Below, in pieces: positions 35,534 through 47,066 of a DNA stretch of 64,000 nt. Positions within the stretch are counted from its first letter, which is position 1; each line of letters begins with the position of its first letter. Position numbers and translations under genes: made by a program. This stretch comes from Chalciporus piperatus (taxonomy: Eukaryota; Basidiomycota; Agaricomycetes; Boletales; Boletaceae). The notes under the pieces are model-generated. The model did no database searches. It was not told the DNA's origin and saw only the letters and a program-made list of their open reading frames with translations. The stretch spans positions 62,001 to 126,000 of the forward strand of contig JBBPTG010000005.1 of assembly GCA_038093975.1 (NCBI GenBank), in the 5' to 3' direction.

Positions 35534-38500
35534 TTAGAGGTAGAACATGGTATCCTTGAGGCCAGGTTTGGTGACGCCGTTGGACCATAGCTTCTGTGCC
35601 TCCCTCATCACGTCCTGTTCTGAGGGGCCACTTCCAGTACCACTCGCTGTCGTCCCATCGCCGAAGTGGCCAAGGAACAGCTTCCGCAAATAGCACCTCC
35701 CACGTTCGCAAGCGACATCGGCATAGTAAGCAGCGGAGACCAGGCTCACAGCCTTCGTCGCGCGGGCAAACATGTAGCTGAGGGAGTTGGTAAGCCCCTG
35801 GATCTCGTTCGCATTGAACCCGATCTCATCATGCACGACATAGTAATGGGTAGGACGAGTTGTGCCTTGCAACCCACCATGTGCTGTGCGCAGGGTTAAG
35901 TGACAACGCTCCATGATATGAACCAATCACGGACCTTGCAAAAAGAAATCGAAATGATATATGGCAGTGACACCGCGGTCGACCACAGTCCCTGGACGGG
36001 GGTTGCCATCGCCTGCCGCCATGTCTTCTTCAGTAGGGAAGAAGCGGGTGTGGTGGCGTTTGCCACAGATGATGATAGTGAGTTTGGGTCTGTATGGAGC
36101 CTTGGGAGTTCCAAAGGGCACGAAAGCCTTGATGATTTGAGGCATTTCTTCTTCCCTTACGATATTGAATTGGCCCTGCAAACGGTGAGATCTCGAATGA
36201 AAGGAGTGATGGAAGCACCACTGACCTCTGAGACACCGTCACGATACACGAGGATACGGGCAGGTAACTTGCCGCTGTTTCTCTTCTGGTATAATTTCAG
36301 TCGGTCGGTCATCATGTTCTCAAGGTTTGTAATCATCTTCAAGCAACGTCAGGGAAAGGGGGTAAATCACTTGACAGCATCGATACCTCTTTCTTGGTCT
36401 CTTGGATCTCCAAGCTGGCCGGATATTGTGCGAAATTGGCGTCGACGCTTGCTACGACAGCTGCGACGGATGCTGCAGGCCCAGTCGTGTCAGACAGGTC
36501 ACATCAGAGAGACGAGGAGCTTACGAGTCCCCTTGACACTGCCGGGGCTGGGATGAGTGACATCCATACCAACGATCATGGTTGGAGCAGCAGATAACCA
36601 TCTCGCGTTGTTTGCGTCGAGTTTATGGTTGACACCACCCATCTTCATGTTGACCTTCAATGCGACGTTCGCAAAATACTGTGGATTACACGGGCGAATC
36701 TTGTGCGATTGGACGCAAACAGTGGCCACGTCTAGGAAGACGTCGCAAAGATGCTTCAAACCCTCATATATGGCCTTATCGCCGCTGGCCAGCATGACGA
36801 AGATGAGATCGGGCCTGGGCTTGGTCTGCAACAGAGCAGTTCTGATGGCGCCGATAGCAGCCGACCTGATTGGATCAGAATTGTCTTTGGGTGGGAGCTG
36901 GACTGTGACGTATGTTGGATCGGCCGTGACTCTCATTCCACTGGTGTTGCACATATTGCGGAAGCCACCCACGACGTTGATGAGCTCTGGATCCCCGTTG
37001 CCACTGAATTCATCCCTGGAGCGATCCTTTATCACAAGAACTGCCCATTTGCTGAGTTGTGCACCGACTGCGAACTTGACGCCTCTGAGATTCCAAGAGC
37101 CGCGGTCGTCGATACTTGCGGAACTGGTGAGATACTTGATGACGGGTTTGGGCAAGATACGCCCAGGGACAACGGCCATGTCAGGACCAATGGTGACCCC
37201 AAACGACTGGAGTTCCGGCCCGGCAGTCTTCAGCCCGAGTTGGCTGAGACCCTGGCCGACGATCGCCTCTCCATTCACGTTTGGCGGTTGACACGCTACC
37301 TTGATCATTTCGGCGGTGTGTTCATCTAAAAGTTTCCCCCGGTAGGGCTGATCTGGGAGAATCTCGCACACTTCGGCGGGCAAGTAGTTCGTCTTCTGCC
37401 CACCAACGTCTACCAGTTGCAGATCGGGGTACTGGAGTTTAATGTCGTATTCTTAGAAAATTGACTGAGTTCACAGGATGGGAAACGAGAAATTAGCACT
37501 TACTGCGCTTGAAGTACTCCAGGACACTAACTCTGCCGTATTCGGGAGTGTCGAAGGAGTACGTCCTTGCGGTATGGCGTGCAATCTTCTTAACGGACTT
37601 CCGGTAACCGAGATGCGTAGTGCGGATCCTCACGCTTCGGCAGAACGCGTCCATCCGTGCACCAAACGAAAAGTCCCTGAAGGTCATCATCGCGCGCGCC
37701 AGGTTACCAGGGACGTAGAACGCCGTGGTACAAACGTTGACGTTCACCATCAGCTGCTTGTGAGCTGGCCGAACAGACGAGTAGAAACCCTTCCAGGCCT
37801 CTAGGCCACCACCCAATGGGGCTGGCATCGCAGCTGCTCGGAAGAAGTAACGATTCCTGCCAACCATGACGCCAGTCCTATTGGGGGACGCTGCCAGAAT
37901 GATGTTCAAGGCAGCGATGACGGGCAATATGTCGTAGTCGCGGTACTGCGCATGGCCCTGCAAGTGACTGATAGACTGTCAGTACATCACTCAAATAATG
38001 GGAACGAAGACGCTACATACTTCACAAGGTTTGTCGTGTCGATCTCTTGAACGAAGTTTATCGTAAGTGTGTATTCCTTTCCACCCTGCTGAGGGGGACC
38101 ACTTTGGTCGTCGTCGTAGTATGGGACCCTGATGGCCAGCGGTTGAGGAAGGAGGAAGGCCGCAATGAGTTTAGCGCTACCATCGTGCGCTACCCTGCCA
38201 GTCATCCCGGCTTGTTGCCAGGCGGTGGTTTGTTCGGCGAGTTCGTAGATGCGGCGCTTCACGCGACGGATGGCAGTGCCTGCCGCCGGTTTAATGTCTA
38301 CGTCGTACTCGTACAACGGACCCTTGGGCACCCGGACAGGAAAGAAATTGGTACGAAGCTTAATTTCCCTCCCTTCGGTGCCGAAATCAGGACGGAGTGG
38401 CATATCATCAGGGCCAGCCCGTGCCAAAGATGCCACGAGTCTTTTGTCTGAGTCATCTGCAATACGTGCATCGATATTTGCCGGTCGCCCGAGCATGAAG

Positions 38501-38884
38501 ACGCTGAAAGACGAGTTGGACTTGTACTCCTGAGTGCGACGAACGAGTTACGTACCCTCCTCGGGCACGCCTTGGACCTCCACGGTCATGGAATCCTCTA
38601 CCTCCACGGTCCTGAAATCCTCTACCCCCACGGTCACCACCTCGGAAAGGCGGAGGGGGACCACCGCGCCCATGAAATGAGTCAGGGGATCCCCGCCCAC
38701 CTCCACCTCCTCCGGGAATTCCACGACCGCGGAACGAGTCAGGAGATCCCCGTCCACCAGGACCACCAGGACCACCAGGACCACCAGGACCACCAGGACC
38801 ACCAGGACCACCAGGACCACCAGGACCACCAGGACCACCACGAAAACCGCCTCTTCCTCGGTCACCACGTCCTCTGTTACTCAT
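35534..38884 (-). CDS. ago: Argonaute protein of the RNA interference pathway
   Basis: Binds small RNAs and cleaves or silences matching transcripts. The N-terminus is a low-complexity RGG/GGP region (GPGGPGGPGG and DRGGRGF repeats) of about 115 residues. Then come the N domain with IKLRTNFFPVRVPKGPLYEYDVDI, linker and PAZ regions (YFFRAAAMPAPLGGGLEAWKG, LPAEVCEILPDQPYRGKL), the MID domain (ATVCVQSHKIRPCNPQYFANVALK) and PIWI. The PIWI catalytic residues can be placed: Asp in MIVGMDVTHPSPGS, Glu in EIQETKKE, Asp in VYRDGVSE, and Asp in SAAYYADVACERGRCYL, giving a DEDD tetrad. About eight introns. The start ATG is at 38884 and the end is KDTMFYL. It resembles Neurospora QDE-2-type fungal Argonautes. 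Slicer activity is predicted, not shown. Confidence 0.95.
38754..38840. repeat. 9-bp coding minisatellite (Gly-Gly-Pro repeats) in the Argonaute gene
   Basis: The unit CCACCAGGA is repeated about nine and a half times without visible variation over 87 bases. Read on the minus strand it encodes Gly-Gly-Pro triplets in the Argonaute N-terminus, keeping the frame because the unit is 9 bases. Confidence 0.95.
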
Positions 38885-39588
38885 CGTTGCGTTAGGGTAG
38901 AGAACAGCTGGGGTTCAAAAGAACTGCGCCCACAACCCGTGTTAAAAGGGTCACGTTTGATGCTGTGTCCCTTGCTGTGCGGCTCATCTTTGGAAGCCAA
39001 TCACCGAGGATGATTCGCACCCCCAATTGCGCCCGCATTATCTCATCTTATCCGACAGGCCACATGTCTGCTCACCGCACCCATGGCATCTTCAAACAGC
39101 AATTTGGGAAGTCGACTAAGCGCACGACAGGGGATACGGATGACCCCGAAATCCGCAAAGAACGAATAAAATAGCTGGTTTCTCTGTTAGTAAACGGAGA
39201 ACAGAGATATCGATCAACATCACCAAGAGGAGAGGGTCAAGACCGCGACTTCGTCAAATCCCGAGAATGGATGTCGCAACCATCGCGGCTGGGAGCAACA
39301 GGTGGGGCCTACGGGAATAAGAACGGGTTGCTTGAAATGCATCCGCCCGCAGCGTCGGATGTGTAGGATATGCATGTGAAGGTTGGTACCGACTTGCAGA
39401 CTAGGTTACAGAAGAAGGACAAGAAGATAACGTTGGATGAAGAACGATCACGTGACTGGAAAGATTCTGATTTCTCAAGCGTAGCTAGTTACCTAGATTT
39501 CTTTGAATCGAGGTAATCAAATGGGGGTGCAGCCTATGTCCCAGCACGAGGTCATAAGGCTAGCGACCCCGACCGTCCTTTTCCATAT
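38885..39588. other. Argonaute upstream region
   Basis: 704 bases between the Argonaute start and the 3' end of the reductase gene, both on the minus strand, so it should contain the Argonaute promoter. I see no coding exon, repeat or RNA gene. Confidence 0.45.
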
Positions 39589-41121
39589 TCACGAACTCAT
39601 GGGTTTCTTCAATCCTCCCAAGGTCTGGTTCTGTATCACAGTCAACAGCGCATACAACGTCTCAATGCGCTGATCAGTCCCAACATTAATGCCATTCATG
39701 TCCAATAACAGGTATAAATCGAGAGCTTACCGGGACAGGCACCTTCCTCTCTCGAGCCATCCTCACAACTTCACCAAAAATGACCTCGACCTCGATCGGA
39801 CTCGCGTTCCGATAATCAAGAAGCATGCTCGGAAGTTGGCTCGCATGGGGACTGCGATGTAACGCAGCCGTATTAGCGATCGTTTTTTCCGCCAGGTTGG
39901 ATGGGAGACCGCCCTCCTCATCGGGCCACCCCATCGCACGACCTGAGTGGAGGTGTCAGCGTAGAGCAAACCCGGCCATCACGGTCACCCCGAACCAACC
40001 TAACGCGACCAGTTCCTCCAAGATCGATTGCAAGACCGGAAGTGTTTCCTCGCGTACAAATCGTTCCGTTATTGGTGCCACGTATGGTTCATACGACGGT
40101 GTCGGCTCCCCGTCGGTGCCGCTTGGTGGAGACGGCAGTGGGCGGAAGATCGCCGTCAGAGGCGAATTAGTGAGAGTCGAGAAAGAGGAGAAGGCGATGT
40201 TCCAAAACGTCTTCGCGAACTTGTGACGCTGAATTTCGGGAACGATCGTCAGCTCTGTACCTCCCTCTTTGAGCATATCGCCAAAGTCGCTCAAGATGGC
40301 CGACTCCTCTGGTGTGTTGGACGTGGTCAAGTGGTCCCCGTCTCTGTACATTCCGATGGTGACCCTATCCTGCAAGAGGCACAGTGCATACGTGAATCAA
40401 ATGAGATGGAAGGCGCACAGATCAGATCCTTACAAAGTGGTTGTGTGTCACCAGAATCTTGCTTGCAAGGTTCGTTGCGATCCATACGACGGTGCTTATG
40501 ATCCGAGGATCTCTCTGACCGAGCGCCTTCACAGCAGCATACAAATCCCGCTCAACTCCGAGCCCATTCTGCAAAAGGACATATGTAGGTTGTGAATATT
40601 TGTCGATGTAAGGTGCCGACAGGAGCGGGTTCAGGACGAATGGCGTCGCCACAACTTCTGGAATAGCTTTCGTCGTGAGCACGACGTAAGAGTATGGTCG
40701 ATCCGCAGCCTCTGCGACAGACCTGACCACTATCAGCGTGATATGGTAACATGAGCCGAATACGGAGAGACAGGCAGAAAAAGACGGATCTACGTACATC
40801 GATCTGGTCGCCACGCCTGAATATTACCATATTTCTTGCTTTGGATGTCCATCCCGCGTTCTATAGTCAGGTGCCGTGCGGTCAGATCCTCCAGCTTCTG
40901 CCATATAGAAATCGGCTCACCCTGAACGGCATCATAATTGCTCCTCGCCACAACCGTGACGCGTGCCAATCCGCTGCGCTTCAGGATGTGAGCATCTAGT
41001 ACCAATATGCGCGAAGGTGAGCATACGACCCGATAACGGACTACAACGAAAATCGACTCGTACAGATGGATCCAACTGCACCAAATCCTACAACGAGAAC
41101 ATCTTTCAGGGGTCCCGGCAT
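39589..41121 (-). CDS. Ketopantoate reductase (PanE/ApbA) family oxidoreductase
   Basis: The family reduces 2-dehydropantoate to pantoate with NADPH in pantothenate synthesis. The N-terminus is the nucleotide-binding strand-turn, KDVLVVGFGAVGSI (GxGxxG). The middle exons carry SYVVLTTKAIPEV, QPTYVLLQNGLGVERDL and IISTVVWIATN, the order seen in ApbA N-terminal domains. The ApbA_C helical domain has QRHKFAKTFWNIAFSSFSTLTN with the conserved Lys-x-x-x-N arrangement, then SMLLDYRNASPIEVEVIFGEVVRMARE (the conserved S-M-x-x-D and E-x-x-x-x-x-G positions) and PRIETLYALLTVIQ. The start at 41121 gives MPGPLKDVLVVG; an upstream exon cannot be excluded. Stop TGA at 39591-39589. Many fungal genomes have several paralogues, so the pantothenate role is likely but not certain. 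Confidence 0.85.
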
Positions 41122-42165
41122 CACCTTTGGCACAGACTACGGATGGGTATACCAAGAACCTGTGATTCCACGATCGACACGGATGCCCGGAAAGTGGAGG
41201 TCATAACGGGCAACTTACGGGGATGGAAATTAGAGACGGAAGCAGTACTGGTTACGGCGTTCCCCGCAAGATCCACGATCAGCGTAGGTTGAACGGTTGT
41301 CCCTCTACCGAAAGGGATGCCTATGGGAGATCAGAACGTCCTCGAAGGTCTGATTAGGGAAGACTAGCCTGCACTGGGAGAAGTTTGGGAGAAGACTAGA
41401 TTGGGCTCTGATCATGAGCTCACTGTCAGTTCAAATCGATGCGTATGGTCGGGCGATAGTCATGTGTCCGGATCCCTGTCATGATCATATGAGACCTTGA
41501 CCGTATTGAGAGTTCCGATTGTCAACAACGTCCGGTTCTCCAGGTCCGTGCACGGGGAGTTGTCCATGGGTGGGGTTTACAAGGGTTTACAGGGAGATAC
41601 TTCGCCAAAGAGAGACTACATAACAGGTCTAGGTCAACTTGTAATATTTTTTTTTCGAGGGGCAAGAGAAGACAAACCTCAGATATCCATGCGGATGTGT
41701 AACCATTACCCCTTTCATCATATCCATTACTCCATGGAGCGTAACCAACCGAGTCAGTCTCAAACTGCAGGTCTTCCGTTCGGGGTTCGCCTGACTTCAT
41801 CATGCTTGACTTCGTAGGAAAAAACGTTCAAGTTGTCGACCGCCAATTTGACCTCGGTGATTTCATACTGGATCTATCTACTGACTTACAAAAAATAAAT
41901 AATAGTACATGCTGTACTATAATGCAGTGGTGCGAGGTCTCCGAGTCCAGCAAAGCGAGGAAATGATGCAAGAGGTGATAATCTAGGTGACATTAAGTTA
42001 TCGGACAAAAAAGGGATGAGATAGCAAAGAGGACACGCATGAGTGACTCTTCGCAAAGGGTAAAGCGTGTACCGACAGGGTAGATGCGACATCAAGAAAG
42101 ACACCAGGACGCGATTGCCGCTACCTAGTTGTCGACCGACGTGAATAGGAACAACGCGTGCTTTG
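41122..42165. other. Intergenic region between the reductase and transporter genes
   Basis: 1,044 bases between two minus-strand genes. An open frame of 122 codons on the minus strand (41886-42254) overlaps the transporter's last exon in another frame and looks spurious. A run of nine to ten T occurs near 41650. No gene or RNA was recognised. Confidence 0.4.
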
Positions 42166-43966
42166 TTACCGTGCGCCTTGCCGTGCGCGTGCGCTCTTCT
42201 CTTGGTATTCCACACTTGCATACCATGCGCCACCAGCGAGGGTGAGCAAGACACCCAATGCGTTCATCACCGATATCGACAAGTCAAAGATCATGACCGC
42301 AAGGATGATAGATAGGACCTGTTTTACGTTCGCTGTTGGAAACCAAACATGAGCATGACAACATCCATTTGATATCTTGAACCGAACAACGGCCGAGTAA
42401 TTAATAATCATGGGCAACGAGAGGGCTTACCAGCAACAGTCATACTCAACGGACCGGCCTTCTTGTTTGCCGTAAAGCTGACGATATTGAGACCGAACGC
42501 GAGTATGCCATTCAGGCCCAGCCCGATCGCTGTCAAAGGCGTCAATTCCTGAGCACTCCAATGCCGCACCCGCTCGAGTTCCCCGCTCATATATGATAAA
42601 ATCACACATTGAATGAATGCCAAGGGAGCCATGCGCGTCAGGAGATCCAGGGGATGTAATCGTAGGCGCGGAGGGACCAGATAACGGTACGGTGACGGAG
42701 CTTGAGAAGACGAGGGCGATGATTGGAGAATACTGGTATATATCGTTTTGATGGCAGCCAGCAGCGTACCGAGCAGTGTAAGCAGGAATCCAGAAGTAGT
42801 AAAGTAATAGTCTCCGTATGTGCTGTTATGTAACCGATGTCAGCGAACTTTGCGTTGCGTTTATCAATGACGTACGCTAAGCCAACACCGGCCACCACTG
42901 GAGTGAGCGAAGCGATCTTGTGTTTGCTGCTCCGGGTACCAAACAGAAACATTGCAAGTAGGAGAGTGAATATCGGTGTGGCCGCTCGAACGACCTGGTG
43001 GAACTGGGGAATGCGGTTGTCAGACGGGATAGATAGAAATCACCATTGATGTCAAGAGCTCACAGGAACGGTTACCAACTCCAGCGACAAGTTGCTGACT
43101 GCGATGTTTATTGTGTACAGCAGGCTGAATGCGAGCAGGGCCATGTTGTCCGAGTCGGACAACTTTGCAGGCACGTATACGCCGAGTCGGAGCAGTGCGA
43201 AGCCGCCTATGGATCCGCACAATGCATGCAGCGCGGTGAGAGCATATGCGTACGGAAAGTGGATGAGAACCATTTTGTTATACAAGGTGAGTGCGAGGTT
43301 GAAGAAGAAGTAAAGAATAAGCCAGAACGGTTGGGAATGGAGAAACGAGGGTGATTCAATGCGAGTATCTTTTTCGTGAACGTCGGCTCTGTCGGGCATT
43401 GACGTGCGGGCATGAGAGGGTGAGGGTAACTCCCAAGAACGCGAGTAAGCACTCAGGGAGAAAAAGCGAGCGTAGGATGTGAAGGATGGGTATGGTGCGG
43501 TCTGCGAGTCTTGGATATCTTCGGACTTTGCAGATGAGAGAGACGGAGGAACAAAATGGGAGGGAACGGTGACGCCATAGTCAAAGTACTTTCGCCGTGG
43601 ATTCTTCTTGTCCTTGCCGGACGGTGAGTGGGAGTAACTTGATGGTTGTACATGATCGTCGACGTCCGCCCTGGGGTCGTCGCGGTAAGCCGACCACGGG
43701 CTATTCAATGAAGAAGAGCTCGGCGAATCCTGGGAAGAAGGGCTGTCATCCAAGCCTAAGGGATCATTCCAACGACGTAGAGCGTGGCTCCCCGCGTAGT
43801 CCAAGTGTTCTGTCGGAACAGTGGATACAGAGATAGAACGGGACTTTGCAGGGACGTGGACATATGTTGCGGTAGACTCCTGAGCTGTACTAGAAGCAGA
43901 CATTGTCCTGGAGAGAGAGAGACGCAGGAGGGGAGCCGTGGAGTGCAACCTGTTGTGGAACTCCAT
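42166..43966 (-). CDS. TPT/EamA-type sugar-phosphate or nucleotide-sugar transporter
   Basis: A solute carrier family 35-like membrane protein. The first exon (ATG 43966) encodes about 210 Ser/Pro-rich hydrophilic residues, unusually long for the family. Membrane spans then begin with FWLILYFFFNLALTLYNK, the typical first helix of TPT transporters. The next segments are FPYAYALTALHALCGSIGGF, ALLAFSLLYTINIAVSNLSL, the family motif FHQVVRAATPIFTLLLA, ASLTPVVAGVGLAYV, then after introns GFLLTLLGTLLAA, LTPLTAIGLGLNGILAFGLN, SFTANKKAGPLSMTVAA and VKQVLSIILAVMIFD. The C-terminus is short and basic (KSARARQGAR, stop at 42166-42168). Ten spans are expected in the Golgi or ER membrane. The transported sugar cannot be told from sequence. 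Confidence 0.88.
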
Positions 43967-44774
43967 CGTTTTAAGTCAAGGAAGGGACGGCAATGCGCCT
44001 GAAATGAATTCGAATAAGTGAATTAGACGACGAGTAACGAGGGTGACGAGATTAGTTTGTAGAGAGTCGAGACTAGCTATCAAACATGTCGTACCAATGC
44101 CAGACCGCCAAAACGGCGCCAATTTAGTACCAACTTGGTACAAACGGGGTGTACCATTCACACGACCAACCTTAAACGTCCGACCTCCTTCGATGAATTC
44201 TATTAAAGATCGCGATGAACTACCACCATTCGAAGATGCGTTGCTACGGGCAAGTTCCTTTCTCGAAGCCATGCATGGGTCTTCGAGAACCACTGTAGTA
44301 CTACCGTAACTATCACTCGATTTAGAAGACATACCCCGCATTGCGGCCCCATCTCCAGGGACCATGGACTGAATGATACACACATACCAAGACTTGCTTG
44401 TACAGGTACCTCGATATTGATAGGGCTGCATCTCAGCCCCGTTGATGTGACATGGTCCCAAGCCAGATCTCGTGTTGGCTGTCGAATCGAAATGAAATTG
44501 TCTTGTGGGACAGCTGTCCAGATCCCCCATGCATCCGTGTCTCGGCAATTTGTCTGACCGATATGATCTCTGGCCGATGATCCTCTTCCTGCCATTAGCT
44601 TTCACAAACTAAGTAAGTTATGTAGACACTGTTCTGATGCACTCCTTCAACCGAACTTGCTCGAGCTAAGCAAAGTGGCGTGGGACATTTGACTCTATTG
44701 AGCAGGAGGTTTGAACATGCGTCCTTTTGTCCATTGCCGTTTCCGTACCACAGCGAGTGCCACAGCGAGTGCGA
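43967..44774. other. Divergent region between the transporter and RING genes
   Basis: 808 bases between divergent genes. On the minus strand an uninterrupted open frame of 209 codons (44605-43976) stops just before the transporter start. It is Ser-rich, has no recognisable domain and I do not annotate it as a gene. Both promoters should be here. Confidence 0.4.
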
Positions 44775-46785
44775 ATGCCTTCCTCGACGCGCACAGCAAC
44801 TCCAGGGCCAAGCACCACCTCCGGCAACTCAAAGCGTCCCATCTCAGACGCGGAGCCTACGCCCAACCCTACAAAGAGATCTCGCAGAGACTCGACCACT
44901 GGCTCCGACCCTCACAACAAACGCGACTCAAATCGTGACTCCAAACGTCGCAAACGGAGGAAGAGAAAGGCACCGATAGTCGGGCTTGGGGTTACAAAGG
45001 ACGAGGCGACACTGAGCCGCTCTGATGAACGTTCGCGCGCTCCGTTGTCAGCGCGGAACGAAATCATCAGGTTTTCCTCGGCTGCTCCCGAGCCCAATCC
45101 ATCTGCCAGTGTATCGCAGAGCGCGCATACATTGACACGAGACGTATCTTCAAAGCCACCGAGTGGGAGTGGAGAGACATCGTCACGTACTCTAGACGAT
45201 ACCACCGAGGATCAAGTCTCGCACGAACCCATGCCAGCCGCTCTGGTACGTCCTATTGCGAACTGCATTTATTCACCTGCATATTCCTCAACGCAGAAAG
45301 AGAAGAAGCGCGCTATACCACCAGCGGATAAACCCGTCCCTGAATCATCCTATAACCCACTAGAGGAGAAAGTCGCCCAGCTTACTGCAGAGCTCAAATC
45401 CAAGAACGACGTTAGTGGTCGTCTAACGTCTTATCCGTCACAGCTTTTTTTAACCCAAAATTCAGTTGATCGCATCTCATCAAACGCTTGTGAATCAAGT
45501 TCAACAAGCGGCTACCTGCCAGATCTGTCTGGATCTCATGTACAAACCCTACGCTCTCGCACCGTGCGGTCATCTCGCCTGTTATGATTGTCTAGTGCAA
45601 TGGTTCACAGCACCCCCACCGGACAACCGCCCAGTACCTCCACCCATGTTGCGCCGAAAAACCTGTCCACACTGCCGTGCCGTTGTCCGGGAACGTCCCG
45701 TCGAAGTATGGGGTGTCAAAGGGATTGCACAAGCACTGAGCAAGAGTGGACTCGTGTCCATACAAGTACCCGCTCCCGTCGATGCACCCGAGAACTTGAA
45801 CGCCAACGCCGATCCTTGGAAAGACCTCTTCCGAAAAGCAGGTCGCGGTGGTTACAATGGATTCCCCTGGTTCTTGCCAGGTGCCGATATCGATGACGAC
45901 GAAGACGAAGACGACATCCATGTCGCTGACATTGCCCGACGTGGTGACGACGTTGGGATGTTGGATATGGAAGATGGTGGGATCTACCGCTGTCTCGATT
46001 GTATGCACGAAATATGGGACGGTGTATGCTCTAGCTGTGGGCGCGTTTATCCGGGACACAGACAGGAAGAAGATGACGAAGACGACGACGACGACGGCAA
46101 TGCGTTTGGTTGGCTCGATGAACAAATGGTCGCGGAGGAGGTCGATATCGCCGACGACCCTGGGTGGGTGGGGTTAGAAGATGGAGAAGCGGACGATGAT
46201 GGGGATGTCGACGAGTGGCCTTTCGATCCATGGCGACGTCAATTTCATATGTTCAGGGGACCGTTTGGCTTCCTTGGCGCTATTCACATCGACGAGGAAG
46301 ATGACGAAGATGACGAGGACGAAGAAGACGATGGCGAGCATGTGGCTCGCTTCTTGGACGATGAAGCCCAGGAGAGCGAAGACGATGGCTATGACAGCAG
46401 CTTCATTGATGATGAGGATGATGGCGCCGGAGCTGGCGACATCGAGCTTGGTCGGCCTCGCATTTACGAGATCGCTGATGACGAGGAAGAGGAGGAGGAG
46501 GAGGACCCCGGTGATCTGCGACAACAAATCGTCGACCTGACCGAGGGCGACCATGCCGATGCCGATGTAGACGCAGACGCAGACGACGACGAGCACGAGC
46601 ACGGAGGATATGATGCTCCCGTGCACAGGCGGGCGGGACGCGGATTTGCCACGATCATCGTGTCATCGGAAGAGGACGAAGGCGAGGACGTCGATGGATC
46701 CGAGCGTGCCTTGAGTCCTCCACCGCGTCGGTCGCGCGGCAGAAGAGTTATTGAAATCATTGAATCCGACGGCTCGGACGACTAG
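44775..46785 (+). CDS. RING-finger protein with acidic C-terminus, possible Psh1-like E3 ubiquitin ligase
   Basis: The N-terminus is Ser/Pro/Lys-rich with a nuclear-localisation-like KRRKRRKRK block. A short intron (about 45418-45468) precedes the RING: CQICLDLMYKPYALAPCGHLAC, then DCLVQWF and, after a Pro-rich loop, CPHCRAVV, a C3HC4 pattern with a widened third loop. A second possible zinc knuckle reads YRCLDCMHEIWDGVCSSCGRVYPGH. The last 250 residues are extremely acidic (Asp/Glu runs around 46080-46110 and 46290-46340). RING plus a second Cys-rich element plus an acidic tail resembles yeast Psh1, which ubiquitylates the centromeric histone Cse4; that is a suggestion only. The first in-frame ATG is 44775; the upstream extension has no ATG. 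Confidence 0.85.
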
Positions 46786-47066
46786 TTTAGTGACGAGTAG
46801 ATTGTAGGTGCAGTTCCGCATGCATTTCCGCATAGTTATACGATCTTCGCATTGCAGCATTCGATTCCCCCCAGTCGATCTGCCCAGTAATGATCCAATC
46901 CCCATTTCGCCGTACGATCCACAAGCATATGTATATAGATTACGACCGAATGAGACAGTACGACAGCATGTAGAACGTTCTATGGTAAGAGCGCGTATGA
47001 AACAACCAACTAAAAGCAAAAGAGAAGAGAAGGATCAGGATCAGGGTATCGACCTAACGACAGCAA

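Noticed and set aside
42166..43966. Transporter as the GDP-fucose carrier partnering the fucose genes at the right end
   Set aside because: The two loci are about 18 kb apart with unrelated genes between, and TPT-type motifs do not reveal the substrate.
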